Source: Rhizobacter sp. | Lineage (GTDB): Bacteria; Pseudomonadota; Gammaproteobacteria; Burkholderiales; Burkholderiaceae_C | NCBI GenBank assembly: GCA_023954175.1 | Contig: JAMLIM010000012.1 | Coordinates: 1-59,696, forward strand | Length of the DNA stretch: 59,696 nucleotides | Reading direction: 5' to 3' | Shown here: piece after piece, positions 18,435 to 27,713 of the stretch | Layout: each line of letters opens with the position of its first letter | Numbering within the stretch: the first letter of the stretch is position 1 | The notes under the pieces: model-generated | The model's input: only the letters and a program-made list of their open reading frames with translations | Told to the model about the DNA's origin: nothing | Databases searched by the model: none | Translations under genes and position numbers: made by a program

Positions 18435-18743
18435 ATGACACGACCCGTCAATCGCATGCGCGCAGTTCATCCGGGGGAAGTCCTGCGCGAGGACTACCTG
18501 GCGCCGCTGCAAATGAGCGTGAACGCGCTGTCCATGGCGCTTGGCGTCCCCGCGACCCGAATCCACGAAATCGTGAAGGAACGCCGCAGCGTCACTGCCG
18601 ACACTGCCGCCCGACTGGCCAGGTACTTCGGCGGCGACGCCGCGTCGTGGCTCGCCATGCAGGCCAGCTACGACCTCAAGACCTTGCCGACGCGAGGAGA
18701 GATCGAGAAGCAGGTTCGCTCCCGGCAAGCGATCGCTGCATGA
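18435..18743 (+). CDS. higA: HigA-like antitoxin (XRE family)
   Basis: A 102-residue DNA-binding antitoxin with the HigA signature HPGEVLREDYL (residues ~11-21) and an XRE helix-turn-helix (NALSMALGVPATRIHEIVKER), followed by a helix with AARLARYFGG and a basic tail. It binds HigB and, probably, the palindrome at 18117-18133. The ATG at 18435 gives the standard length; longer frames overlap the toxin gene. Codon use matches the neighbours, so there is no sign of very recent arrival. Confidence 0.9.
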   Translation: MTRPVNRMRAVHPGEVLREDYLAPLQMSVNALSMALGVPATRIHEIVKERRSVTADTAARLARYFGGDAASWLAMQASYDLKTLPTRGEIEKQVRSRQAIAA

Positions 18744-18893
18744 CGCAACCCGTACGCCGCAAGCGCAAGAGCCGACCTCGCGGGGCGGCGCTGTGTGGGC
18801 GGCAGGTGTGACCGTGGCCTGGCGTTCAGTGCTGCTGAATATGCTGCTGCGTGCACCGGTGCGGCACAATCCCGCCACTTCTTGCCCTGCCAA

Positions 18894-20231
18894 ATGAGCG
18901 CCGTCTTCCCCCACACCTTCGTCCCGTGGTTTCGCGCGGTTGCGCCCTACATCCACGCCTACCGCGGCAAGACCTTTGTCGTCGCGATCGCGGGGGAGTT
19001 GATTGCGGCCGGCAAGCTCAGCCTGTTCGCGCAGGACATGTCGATCCTGCACGCGATGGGCATCAAGCTCGTGCTCGTGCACGGCTTTCGGCCGCAGGTC
19101 ACCGAGCAGTTGCTCGCCAAGGGGCAGGTCTCGCAGTTCAGCCACGGCCGGCGCATCACCGACGCGGTCGCGCTCGACTGCGCGCAGGAGGCCGCGGGCC
19201 AGCTGCGCTTCGAGATCGAGGCCGCCTTCTCGCAGGGCCTGCCGAACACGCCGATGGCCAACGCCACGGTGCGCGTCATTTCGGGCAACTTCCTCACCGC
19301 GCGGCCGGTCGGCATCGTCGACGGCATCGACTTCCAGCAAAGCGGCCTCGTGCGCAAGGTCGACGCCGCGGCGATCCGGCGGACGATCGACACCGGCGCG
19401 GTGCTGCTGCTGTCGCCGTTCGGCTTTTCACCGACCGGCGAGGCGTTCAACCTGTCGATGGAGGAGGTCGCGACGAGCACCGCGATCGCGCTCAAGGCGG
19501 ACAAGCTCCTGTTCCTGACCGAGGTCCCCGGCATCCGCGAGGACCGCAGCGATCCCGACAGCCCGATCGACACCGAACTCGCGTTGGCCGACGCCGAACG
19601 CATGCTCGCGGGGCTGCCCCTGCCGAGCGACCCGAAGGACGCCGCGTTCTATCTGCAGCATTGCGTGAAGGCATGCCGCGCCGGCGTCGAGCGCTCGCAC
19701 ATCCTGCCGTTCGCGGTCGATGGTGCGCTGCTGCAGGAGGTCTACACGCACGACGGCATCGGCACGATGGTCGTCGACGAGAAACTGGAAAGCCTGCGCG
19801 AGGCGACCGCCGACGACATCGGCGGCATCCTGCAACTGATCGAGCCTTTCGAGCAGGACGGCACGCTCGTCAAGCGCGACCGCACCGAAATCGAACGCGA
19901 CATCAGCCGCTACATCGTGATCGAGCATGACGGCGTGATATTCGGCTGCGCCGCGCTCTACCCCTATCCCGAGGAAGGGACGGCCGAGATGGCAGCGTTG
20001 ACCGTCACGCCCGGCGTGCAGGGCCAAGGCGACGGCGAACGCATGTTGAAGCGCATCGAGCAACGCGCGCGGGCGATGGGGCTCACGAGTATCTTCGTGC
20101 TGACGACGCGCACGATGCACTGGTTCCTGAAACGCGGGTTTCAGCAGGTGGACGCCGACTCGCTGCCCGAGGCGCGCAAGGCCAAATACAGCCATGACCG
20201 TCGCTCACGGGTGCTGCTCAAGAAACTCTGA
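18894..20231 (+). CDS. argA: Amino-acid N-acetyltransferase (N-acetylglutamate synthase) ArgA
   Basis: A 445-residue enzyme that makes N-acetylglutamate from glutamate and acetyl-CoA, the first step of arginine synthesis. The N-terminal ~290 residues are an amino acid kinase-like domain ([13 protein letters not shown], the GRRITD motif, [13 protein letters not shown]) that senses arginine in the classical enzyme. The C-terminal ~145 residues are a GNAT domain ([21 protein letters not shown]). Length and layout fit the E. coli type exactly. I chose the ATG at 18894, which gives [22 protein letters not shown], the usual start. No ribosome site stands out. yggX follows after 47 nt and may be co-transcribed. 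Confidence 0.95.
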   Translation: MSAVFPHTFVPWFRAVAPYIHAYRGKTFVVAIAGELIAAGKLSLFAQDMSILHAMGIKLVLVHGFRPQVTEQLLAKGQVSQFSHGRRITDAVALDCAQEAAGQLRFEIEAAFSQGLPNTPMANATVRVISGNFLTARPVGIVDGIDFQQSGLVRKVDAAAIRRTIDTGAVLLLSPFGFSPTGEAFNLSMEEVATSTAIALKADKLLFLTEVPGIREDRSDPDSPIDTELALADAERMLAGLPLPSDPKDAAFYLQHCVKACRAGVERSHILPFAVDGALLQEVYTHDGIGTMVVDEKLESLREATADDIGGILQLIEPFEQDGTLVKRDRTEIERDISRYIVIEHDGVIFGCAALYPYPEEGTAEMAALTVTPGVQGQGDGERMLKRIEQRARAMGLTSIFVLTTRTMHWFLKRGFQQVDADSLPEARKAKYSHDRRSRVLLKKL

Positions 20232-20278
20232 GCGCCGCTCGGGCTCGCTTTTCCGTAATTGACCAAGGGAGTTTTGAC

Positions 20279-20551
20279 ATGGCCAGAACAATTCAATGCA
20301 GCTACCTCAAGAAGGAGGCCGAAGGCCTCGACTTCGCGCCCTACCCCGGCGAGCTCGGCAAGAAAATCTATGCCGGGATCAGCAAGGAGGCCTGGCAGCT
20401 CTGGCTGAAACACCAGACGATGCTCGTGAACGAAAACCGGCTCAATCTCGCCGACCAGCGCGCCCGGCAGTATCTCGCGAGGCAAATGGAACTGTTCCTG
20501 TTCGGCGAGGGCGGCGATCAACCGGTTGGGTATGTGCCGCCGACGAATTGA
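20279..20551 (+). CDS. yggX: Probable Fe(2+)-trafficking protein YggX
   Basis: A 90-residue protein with the whole YggX pattern: MARTIQC with the conserved Cys7, [35 protein letters not shown] and a MELFLFGEG end. It protects iron-sulfur clusters from oxidation and may pass on iron; in many proteobacteria it lies near mutY, but here it is behind argA. It starts with ATG and runs on the same strand as argA. Its stop codon overlaps the -35 box of the H-NS-like gene. Confidence 0.95.
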   Translation: MARTIQCSYLKKEAEGLDFAPYPGELGKKIYAGISKEAWQLWLKHQTMLVNENRLNLADQRARQYLARQMELFLFGEGGDQPVGYVPPTN

Positions 20552-20577
20552 ACGCGATTCGGCTTTTCTGATATTCT
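20548..20577 (+). promoter_or_regulatory. Sigma-70 promoter of the H-NS-like gene
   Basis: TTGAAC (20548-20553), 18-nt spacer, TATTCT (20572-20577), with TG one base before the -10 box (extended -10). It starts inside the stop region of yggX and lies 36 nt before the H-NS GTG. Confidence 0.65.
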
Positions 20578-20613
20578 GACGTCCTCATCTTTTTCCAGTC
20601 GAGGACGAATATC

Positions 20614-20919
20614 GTGGCAAGCCTGAAGGAACTGTTGGCCCAAAAGGCCCAAATCGAGAAACAGATCGACGAAGTGGCCCGCAACGAGCGCGCCGACGCG
20701 GTTGCCAAGGTCAAGGCGTTGATGGCCGAATATGGTTTGACCGTCGCCGATCTCGGCAGCCGCGCGCCTGCACGGGCCGGCAAGGCGTCGGGCGGCAAAG
20801 TGGCGGCAAAGTACCGCGACGCCGCGACCGGGCAAACCTGGAGCGGGCGTGGTTTGCGTCCGAACTGGCTGAAGGCGGCGCTCGCAAGCGGCCGCAAGCT
20901 CGAGGATTTCGCGGTCTGA
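20614..20919 (+). CDS. H-NS family nucleoid protein
   Basis: A 101-residue H-NS-like protein. The N-terminal coiled-coil part (LLAQKAQIEKQIDEVARNER) drives dimerisation, and the C-terminal DNA-binding part holds YRDAATGQTWSGRGLRPNWL, the motif shared by the Bv3F/BpH3 group of Betaproteobacteria, which binds AT-rich DNA through the arginine hook. The start is GTG at 20614 with AGGA about 9 nt upstream. A clear terminator follows, so this is a single-gene unit with its own promoter. It may be one of several H-NS paralogues in the genome; its targets are unknown. Confidence 0.93.
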   Translation: MASLKELLAQKAQIEKQIDEVARNERADAVAKVKALMAEYGLTVADLGSRAPARAGKASGGKVAAKYRDAATGQTWSGRGLRPNWLKAALASGRKLEDFAV

Positions 20920-20943
20920 GCCAGCGCATCTCGAGTTCCGCAG

Positions 20944-21984
20944 TCAAGCCGCCTTGTCAGGCGGCTTTTCTTCGTCTGAGTTGCCGCGATCTGGTTCGGC
21001 GCGAAGGATGCCGTGTCGCGCCGACCAGCCCCCTTCAATCGACGCCCCAGACGGCATGCAGCCGGCCCCGGCCATCAACTCGCGCAGGGCCTCGACAACT
21101 GCGTCCGGGGCCTCTTCCTGCATACGGTGGTGTGCCCGCAGGCGCCGAACGACGGAATGCGGATACAGCTGGTCGAGGCGTTGTTCGGCGATGTCGGGAT
21201 CGACGGCCCAGACGCCGAAGTCCTCCGCGTAGATGACGCCCTTGAGCAGGTCCTTGAGCAGGCCCTCGGGCTTGCCCGCCGCGGGATCGGGCGACGCGAC
21301 CAAGCGGATCATCGGCTTGTCGAACGGCCCGTTTTCGCGCAGCAGCAATTCACCCATCTCATGCGCGTCGGCGATCTCGCGCTGCACGGCGGCGGGGGCG
21401 AACAAACGCAGTCCGAGCTGCGTGTACCACGGGAATTCCGAGTGCGGTTTGAACGTGCCCGGCGGCAGCGCGTCGACCAACAGCATTGCGCTGACCTCCG
21501 ACGCATACTGGCGCGCAAAGAGCTGGCTGTACTGCCCGCCCATCGAGTGGCCGACCAGGATGTACGGCGCTGGCAGGTTCTGAGTCCGCAGCAACTCGTG
21601 CAGAAGCCCGACTGTGTGGGTCGCGCCTTGCGGTTGCTCGGGCGCGCCGCTGCGCCCAATGCCGGGGCGGTTGTAGAGCACGATGTCTGCTTCGTCGGCG
21701 AGGAGCTGCACGACCCGTTGCCAGGTCGTCAACTGCAACATCAGTCCATTCTCGAACACAAGCGTCGCGCGAGGCCGTGTGGCGCGATGAACCCAGTATT
21801 CGATGGGTTGCGACCCGACCCACGCGATCTCGGTGGTCAACGCGGCTGGCGTCCCGGTCGCCGCGGGCAATGTCTCGCGCACTGCGCAAGGCACTGAATC
21901 TGCCAGCGGCGGCGCCGCACCTGCCGTGCATGCGACCAGCAGCAGGCCGGCGACGATGTTCGAGCGGATACGAAATCGATTCAT
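20944..21984 (-). CDS. Exported alpha/beta hydrolase
   Basis: A 346-residue alpha/beta-hydrolase with a signal peptide (about 24 residues, AGLLLVACTAGAA; the Cys may also make it a lipoprotein). The nucleophile elbow is VGHSMGGQ (G-H-S-M-G), with Ser near residue 143. An oxyanion stretch is VFENGLMLQ, and NRPGIGRSG follows. The acid and the late His (HHR region) can be placed only roughly. Substrate unknown; ester or lactone hydrolysis is most likely. The ATG at 21984 begins the signal peptide directly, so longer frames are rejected. Its last eight codons lie in the terminator hairpin of the convergent H-NS-like gene. Confidence 0.85.
   Translation of the reverse strand: MNRFRIRSNIVAGLLLVACTAGAAPPLADSVPCAVRETLPAATGTPAALTTEIAWVGSQPIEYWVHRATRPRATLVFENGLMLQLTTWQRVVQLLADEADIVLYNRPGIGRSGAPEQPQGATHTVGLLHELLRTQNLPAPYILVGHSMGGQYSQLFARQYASEVSAMLLVDALPPGTFKPHSEFPWYTQLGLRLFAPAAVQREIADAHEMGELLLRENGPFDKPMIRLVASPDPAAGKPEGLLKDLLKGVIYAEDFGVWAVDPDIAEQRLDQLYPHSVVRRLRAHHRMQEEAPDAVVEALRELMAGAGCMPSGASIEGGWSARHGILRAEPDRGNSDEEKPPDKAA
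20946..20970 (+). terminator. Intrinsic terminator of the H-NS-like gene
   Basis: AAGCCGCC (20946-20953) pairs with GGCGGCTT (20960-20967) over a 6-nt loop, followed by a T-rich run. The same bases encode the last residues of the opposing hydrolase gene. Confidence 0.85.
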
Positions 21985-22074
21985 CAGGCAGCGATTCTGT
22001 CGCAGCAAACGACGGGCCTCCGATGGCACGCGCCAATGCAGCGGCGAGCTTGCCCAGGCGGATAGACTGACCGG

Positions 22075-23934
22075 GTGATCCCGCCCGCCTTCAAGCACGA
22101 CCTGCTCGCCCGCACCGACATCGTCGAGATCGTTGGCCGCTACGTCCAGCTCAAGAAGGCCGGCGCAACGCACAAGGGACTGTGCCCGTTCCACGGGGAG
22201 AAGACGCCGAGCTTCACGGTCAGCGCGGCCCGGCAGACGTATCACTGCTTCGGCTGCGGTGTGCATGGGGACGCGATCGGCTTCCTGATGGCGCATTCGG
22301 GCCTCGGGTTCATGGACGCGGTACGCGACCTGGCGCAACAGGTCGGCATGCAGGTGCCGCAGGACGACGCCTCGCCGCAGGAGCGTCAGCGCGCGGCCGA
22401 GATGAAGGAGAAGCAGGCGACGCTCTCCAGCGTGCTCGCCAAGGCGAGCGAGCACTATCGCAAGCAGTTGAAGGCAAGCTCGCGCGCGGTGGCGTACCTC
22501 AAGGGCCGCGGGCTGAGTGGCGAGATCGCGGCCCACTTCGGCCTCGGCTATGCGCCCGAAGGCTGGCGTGGCCTGGCCAGCGTCTTCGCACGCTACGACG
22601 ACCCATTGCTCGACGAGTGCGGCCTGGTCATCTCGCACGCCGCCGAGGATGAAGGCGCGGAGGCGAAGCGCTATGACCGCTTCCGCGACCGCATCATGTT
22701 TCCGATCCGCTCGGTGCAGGGCGAAGTGATCGGCTTCGGCGGCCGGGTGCTCGATCAGGGTGAGCCACAACGCAGTTGCGGCGAAGACTCATCGGCGAAG
22801 CCGGTGGCGTCGCAGCCAAAGTACCTCAATTCGCCCGAAACGCCCGTCTTCGTCAAGGGCCGCGAGCTCTACGGCCTGCACGAGGCGCGCGCCGCGCTGC
22901 GCAAGCACGGCTTCGCGCTGGTCGTCGAGGGCTACATGGACGTCGTCGCACTCGCCCAGCTCGGTTTCCCGAACGCGGTGGCGACACTCGGCACCGCCTG
23001 CACCGCCGAGCACGTGCAGAAGCTGTTCCGCTTCACCGACGCCATCGTCTTCAGCTTCGACGGCGATGCCGCCGGGCGGCGCGCTGCAGGGCGCGCGCTC
23101 GAGGCGAGCCTTGCGCACGCGAGCGATACGCGCAGCGTCAGGTTCCTGTTCCTGCCGCCCGAGCACGACCCCGACTCCTTCGTGCGCGAATTCGGCGCCG
23201 AGGCCTTCGAGCAACGCATCGCGCAGGCGGTGCCACTGTCGCAGCAACTCATTGCACTCGCCGGCGAGGACTGCGATCTGTCGACGGTCGAAGGTCGGGC
23301 CCACCTGCTGGCCAACGCCAGGCCGCTGTGGTCCGCGTTGCCGGAGGGCGCCCTCAAGCGTCAGTTGCTCGTCGAACTCGCGGCCAGCGGGCGCGACGAC
23401 ATCGAGCAGCTCAAGCAGCAGTGGGGGCAGCCATCGGCCGCGGGCGCGGCGCGAGGCAAGGCGCCTGGTCGGCCGCCACCGCGCCGCGCGGGCCGCGTCA
23501 GCCAGGGCACGGCGAATCTGCTCGATCGGGCCATCTGGCTGCTGCTGCATCGCAGCGGCTTGTGGGCCACGCTCGATGGCGGTGCGCACGACCTGCTGGC
23601 GGCCCAGCCCGCGCCCTACGACGCTTTGTTCCGTGTCATCGAGCGCAGCATTCACGAGCACGGCGAACTCGCTGCCAGCGCACTGCTTGCCGAACTGCAA
23701 GGCAGTGTCCCCAATGATGCCGGCGGCGGCGCGGTGCTGGCGCGCATCGCCGCCTTCCACGCCCCGCTCGCCGACGGCGATCTCGCCCTCGAGCTCTCGC
23801 TCGTGCTCTCCAAGCTGCGCCTGCAAGCGGTCGACGACGAGCTGAAACAGCTGTTCGAGTCGGGTGTCGACTCGCCCGACGCGCAACGCCGCAGCCGGGA
23901 GTTGATGGAGACGCGCAAACGCCTGAAGGCGTAG
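22075..23934 (+). CDS. dnaG: DNA primase DnaG
   Basis: The replicative primase, 619 residues. The N-terminal CHC2 zinc site is CPFHGEKTPSF ... HCFGCG (residues ~37-62). The catalytic RNA polymerase core has the TOPRIM motifs EGYMDVV (~285) and FSFDGDAAGRRAA (~325), and the C-terminal helicase-binding domain shows the usual Leu-rich helices. The start is GTG at 22075 (I-P-P-A-F-K-H-D-L-L follows), without a good ribosome site. The rpsU and yqeY genes that often precede dnaG in related bacteria are not here; a convergent-divergent hydrolase takes that place. rpoD follows after 363 nt. Confidence 0.96.
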   Translation: MIPPAFKHDLLARTDIVEIVGRYVQLKKAGATHKGLCPFHGEKTPSFTVSAARQTYHCFGCGVHGDAIGFLMAHSGLGFMDAVRDLAQQVGMQVPQDDASPQERQRAAEMKEKQATLSSVLAKASEHYRKQLKASSRAVAYLKGRGLSGEIAAHFGLGYAPEGWRGLASVFARYDDPLLDECGLVISHAAEDEGAEAKRYDRFRDRIMFPIRSVQGEVIGFGGRVLDQGEPQRSCGEDSSAKPVASQPKYLNSPETPVFVKGRELYGLHEARAALRKHGFALVVEGYMDVVALAQLGFPNAVATLGTACTAEHVQKLFRFTDAIVFSFDGDAAGRRAAGRALEASLAHASDTRSVRFLFLPPEHDPDSFVREFGAEAFEQRIAQAVPLSQQLIALAGEDCDLSTVEGRAHLLANARPLWSALPEGALKRQLLVELAASGRDDIEQLKQQWGQPSAAGAARGKAPGRPPPRRAGRVSQGTANLLDRAIWLLLHRSGLWATLDGGAHDLLAAQPAPYDALFRVIERSIHEHGELAASALLAELQGSVPNDAGGGAVLARIAAFHAPLADGDLALELSLVLSKLRLQAVDDELKQLFESGVDSPDAQRRSRELMETRKRLKA

Positions 23935-24297
23935 CGCTTGAACCTACCTAAAGCGGCGGCGAAAGGCCGCCGTCGCGGTATAATCCTCTGTTCACGCTAG
24001 CGCGGCAAGAGTGACAGCAGCACCTCCGGGCCCCGGCCACCCTCTGACCCAGGGTCCCCCCACAAGGCCACTCCCTACCCGCAAGGACTGCCCCCTCGAC
24101 GAGGGAATGATCACCCGATCTTGCTTTGGCGCGGTTGAGCCCGAGATGGTTGTATCCGGCCTGCGGCCAGGCCGCCGGCCACCGATGCCGCCAGTTCGAC
24201 CGCCACGCGCCCGACAGCGACGATCGAATGTCCAACGTCAGAGCAAGCCCTCCGCGCTGCGAGGCCTGCAATGGCAATCACCCTCCGAAGGATTTGC
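23935..24297 (+). promoter_or_regulatory. dnaG-rpoD spacer with promoter-like TATAAT and leader
   Basis: A perfect -10 box TATAAT (23979-23984) lies in a 363-nt gap without a recognised gene; no good -35 box is 16-18 nt upstream. A hairpin GGCGGC/GCCGCC just before it could slow transcripts from dnaG. The ~300-nt leader is C-rich and holds one open frame (GTG at 24011, 96 codons) whose TGA overlaps the rpoD ATG as ATGA; I do not recognise its product and do not call it a gene. Confidence 0.5.
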
Positions 24298-26553
<2,256 letters not shown>

Positions 26554-26567
26554 TTGGCCAAGCAGGT

Positions 26568-26630
26568 GCCGCCGCAGGCGGCCGCGATCGCACAGCGAGC
26601 GCGCCCTGGCTTGCGCCGCAGGCACAAGCC
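26568..26630 (+). terminator. Two GC hairpins after rpoD
   Basis: GCCGCC/GGCGGC (26568-26573, 26577-26582) and GGCTTG/CAAGCC (26608-26613, 26625-26630) lie directly after the rpoD stop. Neither has a T-tract, so termination may be weak or Rho-assisted. Confidence 0.35.
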
Positions 26631-26719
26631 CAGAACCTACCCGGGCAGTTCCGTAGCTGCCAAAACACCGTGGCCGGCCCGCCGACCGCGGCGTCGGGCA
26701 TCCGGCAGGCGATAAACTG

Positions 26720-26749
26720 CGTGAATTAGTTCACGTAAATGGTTCACGC
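26720..26749. promoter_or_regulatory. Palindromic candidate operator before the cyclase gene
   Basis: CGTGAA-N4-TTCACG (26720-26735) is a perfect 16-bp palindrome, and a third half-site TTCACGC follows at 26743-26749, ending 8 nt before the ATG. It covers the expected promoter/leader area of the cyclase-kinase operon. The regulator is unknown. The half-site order is the reverse of the motif found in the 41-55 kb region, so I treat them as different. Confidence 0.5.
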
Positions 26750-26757
26750 ATTTGCCG

Positions 26758-27699
26758 ATGCCCCAGATTCGACAACGCACCGTCCTGTTCGCCGACCTTC
26801 GGGGCAGCACTTCGCTGTACGAAACGCTCGGCAACGCCGCTGCGACTGCGGTCGTCACGCGCACCGTGGCAGAGCTCGGGCGCATCGTGCACGATGAGCA
26901 GGGCCAGGTCGTGAAGACGCTGGGCGACGGGTTGATGGCCGTGTTCGAGTCGCCGTGCCATGCGGTCACCGCCGCCGAGGAGATGCACGACGCGCTCCAG
27001 CATCTGGCGCCTGCCAAGAGCACGCCGCGCGTCCCGCCGCTGAAGCTGCAGGTTGCCGTCGCCCACGGCGAAGTGGTCGAGATGGCCGGCGACTGCTTTG
27101 GCGACGCCGTCAATGTGGCCGCACGCCTGATCGACCACGCGGGGGACAACGAGACGCTGGTCACCGCGTCGGTCCTCGACCTGCTCGACGATGCCGGACG
27201 CGCGCGGTTTCGCGACCTCGACAACATGCAGTTGCGCGGCCGTGCCGAACCCGTGCACGTCCATCTGCTCGAGGCCCGCCGTTTCGGCGACACCGTGACG
27301 ACGGCGTTCGGCGGCTTGAACGCGTTCGCCGAGCCGGAAGGCATCCGGCTGAGCTGGCTCGACCTGACGCGCGTCTACCGCGGGCCGCAGCTCGCGGTCG
27401 TCCTCGGCCGCAGCCCGCAGGCCACCTACTGCATCAACGATTCGCGCGTGTCGCGCTCGCATGCGCGCATCGACTGGCACGGCGGCACGTTCCAGCTGAC
27501 CGACCTGAGCTACAACGGCACCTTCGTGCGTTTCGGCGAAAGCGGTGAGACGCTCGCGCTGCGACGCGGAACCTGCACGCTGCACGGCAGCGGGACGATC
27601 GGCCTCGGGACACCGCCGGTCGACGCCTTGTCGCCGAGCGTAAAGTTCGAAGTCCTGCGGCTGAGCGAGCTCGGCGCCAGTGACGCATCAAGCGTCTAG
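26758..27699 (+). CDS. Class III nucleotidyl cyclase with FHA domain
   Basis: A cytosolic protein of 313 residues. Residues ~5-175 form a class III adenylate/guanylate cyclase domain with both metal-binding Asp residues in place (FADLRGST, Asp13, and LGDGLMAVF, Asp57) and the helix GDAVNVAARL. Residues ~210-300 form an FHA domain with the phosphothreonine-reading residues Gly-Arg, Ser-Arg-x-His and Asn-Gly (VLGRSP, SRSHARI, YNGTF). Cyclase plus FHA points to control of, or by, Ser/Thr phosphorylation. I prefer ATG 26758 to TTG 26752. The LOV histidine kinase gene begins 14 nt after its stop, so the two are very likely co-transcribed. Confidence 0.88.
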   Translation: MPQIRQRTVLFADLRGSTSLYETLGNAAATAVVTRTVAELGRIVHDEQGQVVKTLGDGLMAVFESPCHAVTAAEEMHDALQHLAPAKSTPRVPPLKLQVAVAHGEVVEMAGDCFGDAVNVAARLIDHAGDNETLVTASVLDLLDDAGRARFRDLDNMQLRGRAEPVHVHLLEARRFGDTVTTAFGGLNAFAEPEGIRLSWLDLTRVYRGPQLAVVLGRSPQATYCINDSRVSRSHARIDWHGGTFQLTDLSYNGTFVRFGESGETLALRRGTCTLHGSGTIGLGTPPVDALSPSVKFEVLRLSELGASDASSV

Positions 27700-27713
27700 C
27701 GTCGACGCCCGCC

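Noticed and set aside
22050-22068. TTGCCC and TAGACT before dnaG as promoter
   Set aside because: The boxes are only 7 nt apart.
26720-26735. CGTGAA-N4-TTCACG as a seventh copy of the TTMACC-N4-GGTGAA operator
   Set aside because: The half-sites point the other way and the flanking CC/GG is missing, so it is a different element.
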